A stretch of 64,000 nucleotides of DNA from Polynucleobacter difficilis (GTDB lineage: Bacteria > Pseudomonadota > Gammaproteobacteria > Burkholderiales > Burkholderiaceae), in assembly GCF_003065365.1 (NCBI RefSeq), contig NZ_CP023276.1:1054001-1118000 (forward strand). Direction: 5' to 3'. The notes beneath the pieces were generated by a model, which made no database searches, had not been told where the DNA came from, and saw only the letters and a list, made by a program, of their open reading frames with translations. A program made the position numbers and the translations under genes. Below, piece by piece: positions 9,355 through 19,419 of this stretch. The first letter of the stretch is position 1. Every line of letters begins with the position of its first letter.

Positions 9355-10134
9355 TTATTTTTTCTCCGCGCGGCGGAACACCGGTCGATCGGGTTTGGAT
9401 TCGGCTGCGCTAAAGCGATAGCCTTCTAGATTGAAATCACGCAAGTCGGCTGGATCGGTGATGCGATTCTCAACCGCAAATCGGGCCATTAGGCCGCGCG
9501 CACGCTTAGCGTAAAACGAAATGATTTTGTACTTGCCGTCTTTCGCATCCTGGAATACCGGAGCGATTACTGGATATCCCAACTCCTTGGGCTGCAAGAC
9601 TTTGAAATACTCCTCGGATGCCAGGTTTAATAAGAACGGGTTCTTTTTTTGCGCGGCCAGTTTCTGTTTGACTGCACTCGTAATTCGGTCGCCCCAAAAT
9701 GCATAAAGGTCTTTTCCTCTAGCATTTTTAAACGCCGTACCCATCTCCAAACGGTACGGCTGCATCAAGTCTAATGGCCGAAGTAAACCATAGAGCCCCG
9801 ACAAAATCCGCACATGGTCTTGGGCAAAATCAATGGCCTTGCTATTTAAGCTAGCGGCATCAAAGCCCTCATACACATCGCCATTGAAGGCAAAAATCGC
9901 CTGTTTACTGTTTTTCTCTGTGAATTTGGTCGACCAATCCCGAAAACGCCCTGCGTTTAAAGCGGCCAAGGGGTCTGAAAGGCTCATGAGTTTAGCCACG
10001 GCCTGAGGCGATAGGGTCTTAAGGTCTGCAATCAGCTTGGCTGAATCAGCAACAAAATCAGGCAAAGTGGATTTTTTAACCCGGACTGGGGTCTCGTAAT
10101 CCAAGGATTTAGCGGGTGAGAGAACGATCAACAT
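9355..10134 (-). CDS. yaaA: Peroxide stress protein YaaA (DUF328/UPF0246)
   Basis: A 259-residue protein opening with [16 protein letters not shown], the hallmark start of the YaaA family. Other family segments are [22 protein letters not shown] and [15 protein letters not shown]. In E. coli YaaA lowers intracellular free iron during hydrogen peroxide stress; that role is transferred from the family. Upstream it faces the aminotransferase gene divergently, with 68 bases between the starts. Confidence 0.95.
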   Translation of the reverse strand: MLIVLSPAKSLDYETPVRVKKSTLPDFVADSAKLIADLKTLSPQAVAKLMSLSDPLAALNAGRFRDWSTKFTEKNSKQAIFAFNGDVYEGFDAASLNSKAIDFAQDHVRILSGLYGLLRPLDLMQPYRLEMGTAFKNARGKDLYAFWGDRITSAVKQKLAAQKKNPFLLNLASEEYFKVLQPKELGYPVIAPVFQDAKDGKYKIISFYAKRARGLMARFAVENRITDPADLRDFNLEGYRFSAAESKPDRPVFRRAEKK

Positions 10135-10202
10135 GGCACAATTTAGAAATGGATTCCCCTTATTCTAGCGATAGAAGCTGCGGCACGAGATAAAGCACCC
10201 CA

Positions 10203-11414
10203 ATGACTCATTTGCGCCCTACTGCGCCCCTCACCCCCTCATTTCCATCGCGCTTACCCGCGGTTGGCACCACCATCTTTACGGTCATGTCCACTTTGGC
10301 CGCCGAACACCAGGCCATCAATCTAGGGCAAGGTTTTCCAGACTTTCAATGCGATACCGCTTTAATCGACGCCGTTAATCAAGCAATGGTGTCGGGTCAT
10401 AACCAATACCCTCCCATGCCAGGGGCGCTTGAATTGCGCAAAACCATTGCCAGCAAAATCGATCGGCTTTACGGCAAGTCCTACGATCCCGCTACTGAGA
10501 TCACCATTACCGCTGGAGCAACGCAAGCGATCTTCACGGTGATTATGTCCTGCGTTAGCCCGGGCGATGAAGTCATCGTGATTGAGCCCGCATTTGATTG
10601 CTATCTGCCAGCAATTACGTTGGCGGGTGGCAAAGCCATTAGCGTGAGCCTCGATGTGCAACGCAATTCTGAGGGCATTGTGGAGGCTTATGGGATTCCA
10701 TGGATTGCCTTAGTCAAGGCAATCACCCCCAAAACACGACTCTTACTGATTAACTCGCCCCATAATCCGACCGGCATGGTGTGGCAACGATCTGATCTTG
10801 ATCGCCTAGCTGATTTACTAAGTAACACACATGTATTGGTGTGCAGCGATGAAGTCTATGAGCACATGGTGTTTGATGGACAACAACACCACAGTGCATC
10901 TAGCCACCCAGCCTTAGCAGCGCGTAGTTTTGTTGTCTCCAGCTTTGGAAAAACCTTTCATGTCACGGGCTGGAAAATCGGTTACGTTGCAGCTCCAGCC
11001 TCTCTCACTGCAGAGTTTCGAAAAGTACATCAGTTCAATGTTTTCTCAGTGAATGCGCCAATGCAAGTGGGAATCGCGCATTACTTATCTGATCCAGCGC
11101 ACTATTTAGGGCTATCTGCGTTTTATCAACGCAAACGCGACTTCTTTAGAGCTGGATTAGCCGAAACTCAATTCAAATTACTGCCTGCGCCCGGAAGCTA
11201 TTTTCAGTGCGTCGATTACTCCGCACTCGGAATCCCGCAAAGCAACCTGAGCGAAGCGGAGTTCTGTCGCTGGTTAACCTGCGAAATCGGGGTCGCGGCG
11301 ATTCCGGTTTCGGCATTCTATGGCGCAGGAACCGACTCGAAGGTGATTCGGTTTTGCTTTGCTAAGGAAGAGAAAACCTTAGAAACCGCACTGGCACGAC
11401 TGCGCACAGTGTAG
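10203..11414 (+). CDS. PLP-dependent class I/II aminotransferase, methionine aminotransferase (YbdL) type
   Basis: 403 residues, fold type I. The substrate-arm segment INLGQGFPDFQ is typical of the YbdL/kynurenine aminotransferase group, and NSPHNPTG and SDEVYEHMVFDG are PLP-site motifs. Lys250 in SSFGKTFHVTGWK is the expected Schiff-base lysine. YbdL from E. coli prefers methionine, histidine and phenylalanine, so 2-oxo-4-methylthiobutanoate chemistry is likely; exact specificity cannot be read from sequence. A GST gene follows after 35 bases. Confidence 0.88.
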   Translation: MTHLRPTAPLTPSFPSRLPAVGTTIFTVMSTLAAEHQAINLGQGFPDFQCDTALIDAVNQAMVSGHNQYPPMPGALELRKTIASKIDRLYGKSYDPATEITITAGATQAIFTVIMSCVSPGDEVIVIEPAFDCYLPAITLAGGKAISVSLDVQRNSEGIVEAYGIPWIALVKAITPKTRLLLINSPHNPTGMVWQRSDLDRLADLLSNTHVLVCSDEVYEHMVFDGQQHHSASSHPALAARSFVVSSFGKTFHVTGWKIGYVAAPASLTAEFRKVHQFNVFSVNAPMQVGIAHYLSDPAHYLGLSAFYQRKRDFFRAGLAETQFKLLPAPGSYFQCVDYSALGIPQSNLSEAEFCRWLTCEIGVAAIPVSAFYGAGTDSKVIRFCFAKEEKTLETALARLRTV

Positions 11415-11449
11415 TGTTGATGCAAACCGACTGAAATCAAATAAAAACG

Positions 11450-12196
11450 ATGGCGAACACAATGAAAAAAAATAAGAATTCAAATCAAGGCATGATCGAT
11501 GTCTACAGTTGGGCAACCCCCAATGGGCACAAAGTTCACATCATGCTCGAAGAGTGCGGCTACCAGCTTGACCGCGATTGGCGCGCCATTCCCATTGATA
11601 TTGGCAAGGGCGACCAATTTACGCCAGCGTTTTTAAAGATTAGTCCCAATAACAAAATTCCAGCGATTACTGACCCTAATGGCCCTGACGGCAAACCCAT
11701 TCATCTTTTTGAATCGGGCGCCATTCTTTTATACCTTGCAGCAAAGACGGGACGCTTTTTGCCGAGCAGCACACGCGCAAAATATGAAGTCTTGCAATGG
11801 CTCATGTTTCAGATGGGTGGCTTTGGACCGATGCTCGGCCAGAATCACCACTTTCGCTTGTATGCTCCACAGAAAATTGATTACGCGATTGAGCGCTATA
11901 CCAATGAAGCCAAGCGCTTGTATGGGGTTTTAGATCGGCAGCTAGCCACTAATCGCTACATCGCAGGAAATCAATACACCATTGCCGATATCGCTATTTT
12001 TCCGTGGACCAATCGCTGGGAAAAACAAGGAATCGATATCACTGAATTTCCACACTTCAAACGCTGGTTTGAGTCGATCGGTCAGCGCCCTGCAGTCAAA
12101 CGCGGCATGCAGGTTTTGACTGATTTACGCAAACCCAGCTTTGATGCAACGGCAAATGAATTGTTGTTTGGCGCCTCGCAATATAAAAAGCGCTAA
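11450..12196 (+). CDS. Glutathione S-transferase family protein (YfcG/YghU-like, Nu class)
   Basis: Up to 248 residues. The N-terminal thioredoxin-like domain begins at IDVYSWATPNGHKVHIMLEE and contains NNKIPAI and HLFESGAILLYLA, the glutathione-binding region; an all-helical C-terminal domain follows. The TPNGxKV active-site segment is characteristic of the YfcG/YghU group, which shows disulfide-bond reductase activity in E. coli. Start is uncertain: ATG at 11450, 11462 and 11492 are all in frame; the last (MIDVYSW) matches the usual family N terminus and is preceded by AAGG. It lies between the aminotransferase and the dehydrogenase genes. Confidence 0.88.
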   Translation: MANTMKKNKNSNQGMIDVYSWATPNGHKVHIMLEECGYQLDRDWRAIPIDIGKGDQFTPAFLKISPNNKIPAITDPNGPDGKPIHLFESGAILLYLAAKTGRFLPSSTRAKYEVLQWLMFQMGGFGPMLGQNHHFRLYAPQKIDYAIERYTNEAKRLYGVLDRQLATNRYIAGNQYTIADIAIFPWTNRWEKQGIDITEFPHFKRWFESIGQRPAVKRGMQVLTDLRKPSFDATANELLFGASQYKKR

Positions 12197-12242
12197 GCAA
12201 TCCGATTAAATTGAATAAACATGACACCACGAAGGAAGCAGC

Positions 12243-13097
12243 ATGAAAATTAAATCGGTTGGCATTATTGGCGCTGGAACCATGGGCAATGGCATTGCTC
12301 AAGTCTGCGCTGTTGCAGGATTAGACGTGGTCATGATTGATATCAATGAGGCCGCCATTGAGCGCGGTATCACCAACATTAAACGTAGCCTCGATCGCCT
12401 GATTAAAAAAGAAACGCTAACGGAGGCGCAGAAAGATCTTGCATTGCAGCGCATTAAAGGCAGCACGGCGTATGCTGATTTAAAAGGCTTATCGCTCGTC
12501 ATTGAAGCGGCGACCGAAAATCAAGCCATTAAAGAAAAGATATTGAAGCAAATTGACGAAACGGTCGGCAAGGAAACCATTATTGCCACCAACACCTCGT
12601 CACTATCGATAACCCAATTGGCGGCCCTGAACTCATCGCCAGAGCGCTTCATTGGAATGCACTTTTTTAATCCGCCACCACTCATGGCCTTAGTCGAAGT
12701 CATTCGCGGATTGCAGACCAGCGATCAGACCCATGAGGCCATTATTGCGATGGCCAAAGCGATTGGCAAAGAGCCCATCACAGTTAAAAACAGTCCTGGC
12801 TTTGTGGTGAATCGCATTTTGCTGCCGATGATTAACGAAGCCTTCTTTGTTTTAGCTGAGGGACTTGCGAGCGCAGAAGATATTGATGCCGGCATGAAGC
12901 TCGGCTGCAATCAACCAATTGGTCCCCTCGCACTGGCTGATTTAATTGGTTTAGACACCTGCCTTGCAATCATGGAAGTGTATTTCGGTAACTTCAATGA
13001 CTCCAAGTACCGCCCTTGCCCTTTGCTACGCGAAATGGTTGCAGCCGGCTACTTGGGTCGCAAAACAGGCCGTGGCGTGTACCACTACGACACCTAA
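12243..13097 (+). CDS. hbd: 3-hydroxybutyryl-CoA dehydrogenase
   Basis: 284 residues. NAD(P)-dependent dehydrogenase for 3-hydroxyacyl-CoA, working in butyrate/PHB-type and fatty-acid metabolism. N-terminal Rossmann motif IGAGTMGNGIAQV; family signature GMHFFNPPPLMALVE with the catalytic-site His; C-terminal dimerisation region with NSPGFVVNRILLPMINEA. The ribosome-binding site GAAGGA is well placed before the ATG. The symbol paaH is equally possible; sequence alone does not separate these. A phasin gene at 24.4 kb suggests that the organism handles polyhydroxybutyrate, which fits. Confidence 0.93.
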   Translation: MKIKSVGIIGAGTMGNGIAQVCAVAGLDVVMIDINEAAIERGITNIKRSLDRLIKKETLTEAQKDLALQRIKGSTAYADLKGLSLVIEAATENQAIKEKILKQIDETVGKETIIATNTSSLSITQLAALNSSPERFIGMHFFNPPPLMALVEVIRGLQTSDQTHEAIIAMAKAIGKEPITVKNSPGFVVNRILLPMINEAFFVLAEGLASAEDIDAGMKLGCNQPIGPLALADLIGLDTCLAIMEVYFGNFNDSKYRPCPLLREMVAAGYLGRKTGRGVYHYDT

Positions 13098-13100
13098 ATA

Positions 13101-13622
13101 ATGGCAACTATCAGCGCCCTACCGCCGATTGTTCGTATTTTGGGATACGGCGGTTTAATTCCATTCATTGTTTGCGCTATCTTGGTCCAAGTAGCGCCGA
13201 CGCCCTTTGATTTTGTCAGCGCCGAATCCCTTGCTGCTTACGGCGCTGTCATCTGCTCTTTTTTGGGAGCCATCCATTGGGGCGCTAACTTTCGGCACCT
13301 GGGTAATGTTGCCGATAGCGCTAATTTAGCGAGCACTGGCGATATTGGTGGGTCGCGTTGGTTTGAGCGCAACGCCTGGATCTGGGGGGTTATTCCATCC
13401 TTGGTGGCTTGGCTCGCATTGCATGTTTATATTCCAGTAGGTTTGCTGATGTTAGCTGCCACGCTCCTAGTTCAGCGCGGCATTGATCAAAACACTTACC
13501 AGTATTACTTCAGCAGCAAAGCTGCGCTCGATGAATTCATGGTGATGCGCACACGTTTGACTGTGATCGCTACAGTCTGCCTGGCATGGGCCGCGCTGGT
13601 CATGCTGGTGACGATGACGTGA
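13101..13622 (+). CDS. DUF3429 family inner-membrane protein
   Basis: 173 residues with four or five hydrophobic segments: about 12-30, 45-62, 90-120 (two close helices) and 150-170. The start, LPPIVRILGYGGLIPFIVCA, and the central FLGAIHWG are typical of DUF3429 (TMEM69-like) proteins. No function is established. It begins 3 bases after the hbd stop codon, so it is translated from the same mRNA. Confidence 0.8.
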   Translation: MATISALPPIVRILGYGGLIPFIVCAILVQVAPTPFDFVSAESLAAYGAVICSFLGAIHWGANFRHLGNVADSANLASTGDIGGSRWFERNAWIWGVIPSLVAWLALHVYIPVGLLMLAATLLVQRGIDQNTYQYYFSSKAALDEFMVMRTRLTVIATVCLAWAALVMLVTMT

Positions 13623-13650
13623 GAGTCAATCAAGCCTGGATCACCTTGCC

Positions 13651-14961
13651 ATGAGCAATCTGTTTGAAACCAAACCGCCGCCACCGCTGGCCGAGGCATT
13701 GCGCCCAAGCTCGATTGCTGAGGTGATCGGTCAGTCGCATTTGTTAGCGCAAGGTAAGCCCCTGCAACTGGCCTTTGCTTCAGGTAAACCGCATTCGATG
13801 ATTTTGTGGGGGCCTCCAGGCGTTGGTAAAACAACCTTAGCGCGTCTTTCTGCAAAAGCCTTTGATCGAGAATTTATTGCCATCTCCGCTGTCCTTGCGG
13901 GCGTGAAAGAAATTCGGGAAGCCATTGAGAAAGCCCAGCAAAACAATGATCAGTACGGCAAGCAAACCATCCTATTTGTCGATGAAATTCATCGCTTTAA
14001 TAAAAGCCAGCAAGATGCATTATTGCCACACGTCGAGTCCGGCCTGTTTACGTTTATCGGCGCCACCACAGAAAATCCGTCCTTTGAGGTCAATTCCGCC
14101 CTGCTTTCTCGGGCGCAAGTCTACGTACTTAAATCCTTAAGCGCAGAAGAGCTTAGTGTATTAATTCAGCGCGCTAGAGCCTATGCCATGCCGAACGTGG
14201 AATTTGACTCTGCCGCGATCGATGCCATCATCGCCAATGCCGATGGGGATGCGCGTCGCTTACTCAATGTACTGGAGCAAATCCGCAATGCTATTTCGAT
14301 TCCGGGGTCTACTACCACGGTCGTGGATCAAGCCTTTGTTGAAAATGCATTAACGAGCAATGGCCGTCGGTTTGATAAAGGCGGAGATCAATTTTATGAC
14401 CAAATATCGGCGCTGCACAAATCAGTGCGGGGCTCCAATCCAGATGCCGCCCTGTATTGGCTTTGCCGCATGCTCGATGGCGGCGCAGATCCGCGTTACC
14501 TTTCGCGCCGCATCATTCGCATGGCGTGGGAGGACATTGGTTTAGCCGACCCAAGGGCAATCCAGCTGGCAAACGATGCAGCAGAAACCTACGAGCGGCT
14601 CGGCTCACCCGAAGGCGAGCTCGCGCTGGGTCAAGCAGTCGTCTATTTAGCCGTTGCAGCCAAAAGCAATGCCAGCTATGTCGCCTATAACAAAGCACGT
14701 GCTTTTGCAGCTGCCGATCAAAGTCGGGGCGTTCCCAATCACTTACGCAATGCACCAACGAAGTTAATGCAAGATCTAGGGCATGGCACTGCGTATCGGT
14801 ATGCGCACGATGAACCCTATGGCTATGCCGCAGGCGAAAGCTACTTGCCCGAAGGCATGGCTGAGCCCCATTGGTACCAACCGGTCGAGCGCGGCCTTGA
14901 AACGCAGATTGCAGAACGCATGGCTTTTTTACGCTCACTCGATGAAGCAGAGAAAAAATGA
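13651..14961 (+). CDS. rarA: Replication-associated recombination protein A (AAA+ ATPase)
   Basis: 436 residues, the bacterial homologue of eukaryotic WRNIP1/Mgs1, which acts at stalled replication forks. Walker A is [11 protein letters not shown], Walker B is [17 protein letters not shown] and sensor 1 is [10 protein letters not shown]. The C-terminal half contains the tetramerisation segment DIGLADPRA and the family end region [11 protein letters not shown]. The stop codon overlaps the next ATG (14958-14961). Confidence 0.97.
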   Translation: MSNLFETKPPPPLAEALRPSSIAEVIGQSHLLAQGKPLQLAFASGKPHSMILWGPPGVGKTTLARLSAKAFDREFIAISAVLAGVKEIREAIEKAQQNNDQYGKQTILFVDEIHRFNKSQQDALLPHVESGLFTFIGATTENPSFEVNSALLSRAQVYVLKSLSAEELSVLIQRARAYAMPNVEFDSAAIDAIIANADGDARRLLNVLEQIRNAISIPGSTTTVVDQAFVENALTSNGRRFDKGGDQFYDQISALHKSVRGSNPDAALYWLCRMLDGGADPRYLSRRIIRMAWEDIGLADPRAIQLANDAAETYERLGSPEGELALGQAVVYLAVAAKSNASYVAYNKARAFAAADQSRGVPNHLRNAPTKLMQDLGHGTAYRYAHDEPYGYAAGESYLPEGMAEPHWYQPVERGLETQIAERMAFLRSLDEAEKK

Positions 14962-15584
14962 AGGCGCGCTTTTACTTCGACATCATTTCTCCGTTTGCGT
15001 ACTTTTATGTGAAATTACGCCATCGCCTTGAGCCGCGTTTGCAAATCGAGCCGGTACCGGTATTGCTTGGCGGTCTATTGCGCGGGGCGCACAATCAAGG
15101 CCCCGGTGAAATCCCCACAAAGCGCCTGTACACGTATCAAGCGTGTGTATGGCAAGCGGCAAAGTTCGGTATACCGTTTCGGTTTCCAGAGCACCATCCT
15201 TTTATTACCGTTGCAGCGCAGCGCCTTTTAGTTCAGGAACGGGCAGACTGGACCATGGTAGAGCGTGCATTTGAGTTTGTGTGGGTGCTAGGCAAGGATC
15301 CCAACCTGCACTGGTCTGATTTTTGTACGCACCTGCACTTAGATCCCACCACGCCCCGCCCGGATAGCGCCCAAACCAAAGCAGGTTTAATTGCCAACAC
15401 CCAAGAGGCGCTCGATCGTGGTGCCTTTGGCGTACCCACCCTGGCGCTTGGAGAACGGATTTTTTGGGGTGTTGATGCCATCGATTGGGTCGTTGACTAC
15501 CTCAATCAACCGGAGATGTTTGATCAAGCAGCCTATCGGGCTGCCGCATCTGTACCCAACGGACTACCACCCACACCGGCATAA
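14958..15584 (+). CDS. 2-hydroxychromene-2-carboxylate isomerase-like (DsbA-family, kappa-GST fold)
   Basis: 208 residues. Opens with ARFYFDIISPFAYFY, the HCCA-isomerase/kappa-GST signature; Ser11 is in the position of the catalytic serine that activates glutathione in characterised members. A C-terminal GVPTLALGERIFWGVDAIDWV completes the thioredoxin-like fold. In naphthalene degraders this enzyme isomerises 2-hydroxychromene-2-carboxylate, but no aromatic-degradation genes are nearby, so the physiological substrate is unknown. A four-base overlap with rarA couples translation. Confidence 0.88.
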   Translation: MKARFYFDIISPFAYFYVKLRHRLEPRLQIEPVPVLLGGLLRGAHNQGPGEIPTKRLYTYQACVWQAAKFGIPFRFPEHHPFITVAAQRLLVQERADWTMVERAFEFVWVLGKDPNLHWSDFCTHLHLDPTTPRPDSAQTKAGLIANTQEALDRGAFGVPTLALGERIFWGVDAIDWVVDYLNQPEMFDQAAYRAAASVPNGLPPTPA

Positions 15585-15644
15585 GCGTCGCGCAATACAA
15601 TAGTAGATCTAAATTTGCCATTCATTTACTACCTAGGAATAACC

Positions 15645-16241
15645 ATGCGCAACTCTTCTTTTTGCTCTTACCGTGCAGTGATCACCGCCATTGCTGGCGT
15701 CTTTTTGTTTGCCACTGGCATAGCCCAGGCAGAGCCACGCGTCGAGTTCAAAACCAATCAAGGTGGTTTTGTTGTGGATCTGGATTCAGCGAAGGCGCCC
15801 AAGACAGTCGATAACTTCCTGAAGTATGTTCAAAGCGGTTTTTACAATGGCACGATCTTTCATCGCGTGATCGATGGCTTCATGATTCAAGGTGGTGGCT
15901 TCACCCCCGATTTAAACCAAAAGCTAACCAATCCACCCGTTGTCTCCGAAGCGCAAAATGGACTCAAGAATCAAATCTATACGATTGCCATGGCCAGAAC
16001 ATCGGATCCCGATTCAGCGACAGCGCAATTCTTTATCAATGTGCGTGACAACCAAGGACTGGATTTCCCGAACGCCATGGGTAATGGCTATACCGTCTTT
16101 GGCAAAGTCATCTCTGGCACCCAAACCATTGACCGTATTCGTAAGACCCCAACCATGGTCGCGCCAGCGCCTAAATTTGGACGGATGGCGGATGTCCCTT
16201 CTACCCCCGTTGTGATTGAGTCTGCGACCGTCTTAAAGTAA
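15645..16241 (+). CDS. ppiA: Periplasmic cyclophilin-type peptidyl-prolyl cis-trans isomerase
   Basis: 198 residues. A Sec signal peptide of about 29 residues (hydrophobic core AVITAIAGVFLFATGIAQA) precedes a full cyclophilin domain. The active-site region FHRVIDGFMIQGGGF carries the catalytic Arg, and AMARTSDPDSATAQFFINV is typical of bacterial cyclophilin A/B. The start is the ATG at 15645 with AGGAA 6 bases upstream; an in-frame extension to 15615 would place a poor leader ahead of the signal peptide. It accelerates proline isomerisation in exported proteins. Confidence 0.94.
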   Translation: MRNSSFCSYRAVITAIAGVFLFATGIAQAEPRVEFKTNQGGFVVDLDSAKAPKTVDNFLKYVQSGFYNGTIFHRVIDGFMIQGGGFTPDLNQKLTNPPVVSEAQNGLKNQIYTIAMARTSDPDSATAQFFINVRDNQGLDFPNAMGNGYTVFGKVISGTQTIDRIRKTPTMVAPAPKFGRMADVPSTPVVIESATVLK

Positions 16242-16265
16242 TCTGAGACGCAGCCGGGTTTTGCA

Positions 16266-18095
16266 ATGATTCTGCTAGACGATGTCGAGAGCGGTGCGAC
16301 CATGCCTAGCAGCCGCCTTTACCAAGAACCCCTCGCGCACTGGGCCGCATTTACTGCGGCTGAAATGGATGCCTGCTTTGAGGCGATCCAATCGGCATTA
16401 AAGGCAGGCCAGCATGTGGTTTGCCTCGTCGCGTATGAGTATGGGCAAGTCATTCATCGACTGCCCGTCCATCCTGCTTCATCCTCTCCTGCCGCTCCAG
16501 TCATTCCGCTCATGCAAGCATGGGCATTTCATCAGCCCAAATTACTCGCAAAAGCGGAGGTGGATGCCTGGCTGGAGATCCAGGTCGCTCAGTTAAAAGA
16601 TGATGCGCGTGTCAGCGGCGTAGCATCTTGCACCGAATCAATTACGCAGGCGCAGTTCGAGGCGGATGTAGAACGGATTCAGGAATGGATACGCTGCGGC
16701 GATACCTATCAAATCAATCACACCTATCGCATCAATGGCGAAATCTACGGTGGCCCGCTCGCTTTATACGCACGCCTCAGAGCGCGGCAACCTGGCCGTT
16801 TCGGCGCTTTTATTCAAGAAGGCGACACGACCATTTTGTCGCAATCACCTGAACTGTTTGTGGAGCGGGATGGTGACTGCTTGCGTGCCATGCCCATGAA
16901 GGGCACGGCCAGTGCACAAACCGAGAGTCCAGAGCAATTGGCCAGCGATCCTAAAAATCGTGCTGAGAACATCATGATCGTTGATCTCTTGCGTAATGAT
17001 CTCAGCCGGGTTGCCTTACCAGGTAGCGTCACCGTGCCCACCTTGTTTCATGTTGCGCAGCATGGCAATGTACTGCAAATGACATCGACGGTTGAGGCAA
17101 CAGCAAAGCCAGATTTAAGTCTGCGCACCCTGCTCGACGCTGTCTTTCCCTGTGGCTCTGTCACTGGCGCCCCAAAAAAGCGCAGCATGGAAATTATTCA
17201 GGAATTAGAGAGCACACCACGCGGCTATTACTGCGGTGCCCTAGGCTGGCTTGACCCCAATGGCGATTTTGCATTTAGCGTGCCGATACGCACGCTCACC
17301 CTAGAAGGAAATGGCGACACCCTTCAAACCAAGTTCACCTTGGGTATTGGTGCTGGCATTACGATTGATTCCAATCCGAAACTGGAGTGGCAAGAGTGTC
17401 AAATTAAATCGGCATTTATTACCGAGATGCCCACTGAGCTTGGCTTGTTTGAAACGATTCGCGTCGAAGATAAAAAGCCGCTCCGCTTAGCAGCGCACCT
17501 GAAGCGATTGCAGCATTCAGCCTCTGCCTTACGTATTCCATTTGTAGCGGCGCGTGTGATTGAGGCAGCCGAGCAAGCCTGCCTCGCGATACCGAGCTCA
17601 CTTCCCCATCGTCTTCGTGTCGACTTACTCTCCGATGGCTCGGTTAGAGCAGTAACCCATGCATTAGAGCCAACTGCAAATGAAGTGACTATTTTTTGGG
17701 CATCCCAGGTATTGCCCGATGCAAATCAAGCCATCATGCAATCGAGCAATCTGCTGTTAGGCCATAAAGTCAATCAACGAACCCTGTATGACCTAGCATG
17801 GAAAAATGCAGTGGCGCTGGGCGGTTTTGATGCGGTCTTTTTGAATGAGGCAGGCTTTGTTACCGAAGGGGGTCGTAGCTCGATTTTTATTCAACCCAAA
17901 GGGTCAAATCAATGGCTAACGCCACCACTATCGGCAGGGGTACTTCCTGGTGTCATGCGCCAAAGCCTTCTGGATGATCCGCAGTGGAATGCCCGCCAAG
18001 CCATGTTCACCGCAGCTGATTTAGCGGGCGCCGACCGCATCCTGGTTTGCAATGCCCTGCGCGGTGCGGTACCCGCCGTCCTGAAAGTCGGATAA
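16266..18095 (+). CDS. pabB: Bifunctional aminodeoxychorismate synthase component I / 4-amino-4-deoxychorismate lyase (PabB-PabC fusion)
   Basis: 609 residues making p-aminobenzoate for folate. The first part (about residues 1-375) is the chorismate-binding PabB domain, with CGDTYQINHTYRI, PMKGTA, DLLRNDLSRV and FPCGSVTGAPKKRSM. The rest is a class IV PLP enzyme, aminodeoxychorismate lyase, with ELGLFETIRV, NQRTLYDLAWKNA (expected PLP lysine region) and EGGRSSIF. The frame is continuous, so this is a true fusion; such fusions are known in several Proteobacteria. The amidotransferase PabA is not in the window. The Nudix gene follows after 7 bases. Confidence 0.95.
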   Translation: MILLDDVESGATMPSSRLYQEPLAHWAAFTAAEMDACFEAIQSALKAGQHVVCLVAYEYGQVIHRLPVHPASSSPAAPVIPLMQAWAFHQPKLLAKAEVDAWLEIQVAQLKDDARVSGVASCTESITQAQFEADVERIQEWIRCGDTYQINHTYRINGEIYGGPLALYARLRARQPGRFGAFIQEGDTTILSQSPELFVERDGDCLRAMPMKGTASAQTESPEQLASDPKNRAENIMIVDLLRNDLSRVALPGSVTVPTLFHVAQHGNVLQMTSTVEATAKPDLSLRTLLDAVFPCGSVTGAPKKRSMEIIQELESTPRGYYCGALGWLDPNGDFAFSVPIRTLTLEGNGDTLQTKFTLGIGAGITIDSNPKLEWQECQIKSAFITEMPTELGLFETIRVEDKKPLRLAAHLKRLQHSASALRIPFVAARVIEAAEQACLAIPSSLPHRLRVDLLSDGSVRAVTHALEPTANEVTIFWASQVLPDANQAIMQSSNLLLGHKVNQRTLYDLAWKNAVALGGFDAVFLNEAGFVTEGGRSSIFIQPKGSNQWLTPPLSAGVLPGVMRQSLLDDPQWNARQAMFTAADLAGADRILVCNALRGAVPAVLKVG

Positions 18096-18102
18096 TCGAC
18101 GA

Positions 18103-18678
18103 ATGAAATCCTTTCCGATGCACTACTGCTCAAAATGCGGGTCTACAGTTACCTTACGCATCCCTGCAGACGATACGCGCGAGCGCCATGTATGTAATGG
18201 CTGCGCTACGGTGCACTACCTCAACCCGCGCAATGTAGTGGGCACCATTCCAGTTTGGGGTGAACAGGTATTGCTATGCCGCAGAGCGATCCAGCCACGC
18301 CATGGCTTTTGGACTTTGCCTGCTGGCTTTATGGAGATTGGTGAAAGCACTACGCATGGGGCTGCCCGAGAAACCTTAGAAGAGGCTGGAGCCCATGTGG
18401 AAATCGGCCCCTTGTTTTCTTTAATCAATGTGCCTCATGTTGAGCAGGTGCATTTGTTTTACCTCGCCAGCCTACCTACCCCGGAGTTTTCAGCGGGCGA
18501 GGAAAGCCTTGAGGTCGCGCTTTTTTATGAACACGAAATCCCCTGGTCGGAACTAGCCTTTCCGACTACCAAACAAACCCTGCAGTGGTTTTTTGCCGAT
18601 CGCAGTGCAGGACTCCTTAAGGCAGGCACTGAGATTGCCGTTCGATCCCGCGATATCCTGCCCGCTGAATCCATTTAA
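18103..18678 (+). CDS. Nudix hydrolase with N-terminal zinc ribbon
   Basis: 191 residues. An N-terminal zinc-ribbon (HYCSKCGS ... HVCNGCATVHYLNP, two CxxC pairs) precedes a Nudix domain with a complete Nudix box, GFMEIGESTTHGAARETLEEAG (read in two pieces: GFMEIGES, then REtLEEAG). This architecture occurs in NADH pyrophosphatase-related and ADP-ribose-type hydrolases. The substrate cannot be assigned from sequence; a role in removing toxic nucleotide derivatives is inference. It sits inside a same-strand run, 3 bases upstream of aat. Confidence 0.88.
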   Translation: MKSFPMHYCSKCGSTVTLRIPADDTRERHVCNGCATVHYLNPRNVVGTIPVWGEQVLLCRRAIQPRHGFWTLPAGFMEIGESTTHGAARETLEEAGAHVEIGPLFSLINVPHVEQVHLFYLASLPTPEFSAGEESLEVALFYEHEIPWSELAFPTTKQTLQWFFADRSAGLLKAGTEIAVRSRDILPAESI

Positions 18679-18681
18679 GCA

Positions 18682-19419
18682 ATGAGTCAAATTGCATGGC
18701 TGGGGCCTGATGATGCATTTCCCGATCCAGCGGTCATGCCTGATCCAGACCCGGAAGTAGTGGGACTCTTTGCCGTCAGCGAACGCATCTACCGAGGACA
18801 ACTTGAAACTGCGTATCGAATGGGCTTATTTCCCTGGTACTCGGATAATCAACCGGTTTTATGGTGGTCGCCAGACCCGCGGATGGTACTCGAGCCGAAA
18901 AATTTTAAGGTGAGCGACTCACTGCAAAAAACCATGCGGCAGTTTTATTACGATCCCACCTGCCATATTGAGGTCGATGGTGATTTTGGTGCGATTATGC
19001 GGGCCTGCGCCCTAAGCCCACGCAAAGACCAAGACGGCACCTGGATCACCCATGAAATTGTGGATGCATACAGTCAGCTATTTGAACAAGGCTTGGCCCA
19101 CAGCATTGCCGTCAAGCAAGGCGATCGCCTGTTGGGCGGCCTGTACTGCGTTAGTTTAGGCCGCATGGTCTTTGGTGAATCGATGTTTAGCCGCCAACGG
19201 GATAGCTCCAAGCTTGCCTTGGCCTTACTTTGCGCTTGGTGCTACGATCATGAGGTGCCGATGATTGATTGCCAACAAGAAACTACCCACCTCCGGTCAC
19301 TGGGGGGAGGTCCAATCCCGCGCACGCAATTTTTATCCCTGGCGCGCGATGCCATTAGTCGGAAGTCGATCGGTAGTCCATGGCGTTTTGATAAAACTGC
19401 ATTGGAGCGTTGGCTATGA
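18682..19419 (+). CDS. aat: Leucyl/phenylalanyl-tRNA-protein transferase
   Basis: 245 residues. Adds Leu or Phe from aminoacyl-tRNA to N-terminal Arg or Lys of proteins, marking them for ClpS/ClpAP (bacterial N-degron pathway). Family landmarks: [20 protein letters not shown] near the N terminus, [19 protein letters not shown] in the centre, and [15 protein letters not shown] towards the end. It overlaps bpt by four bases, so the two transferases of the N-degron pathway are made together. Confidence 0.97.
   Translation: MSQIAWLGPDDAFPDPAVMPDPDPEVVGLFAVSERIYRGQLETAYRMGLFPWYSDNQPVLWWSPDPRMVLEPKNFKVSDSLQKTMRQFYYDPTCHIEVDGDFGAIMRACALSPRKDQDGTWITHEIVDAYSQLFEQGLAHSIAVKQGDRLLGGLYCVSLGRMVFGESMFSRQRDSSKLALALLCAWCYDHEVPMIDCQQETTHLRSLGGGPIPRTQFLSLARDAISRKSIGSPWRFDKTALERWL

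Noticed and set aside
14958..15584. HCCA-isomerase gene as evidence for naphthalene degradation
   Set aside because: No ring-hydroxylating dioxygenase or other pathway gene is in the window; family members occur widely without that pathway.
16266..18095. The PabB-PabC gene as an assembly fusion or frameshift
   Set aside because: The frame is continuous through a plausible linker, both domains are complete, and such fusions are known.
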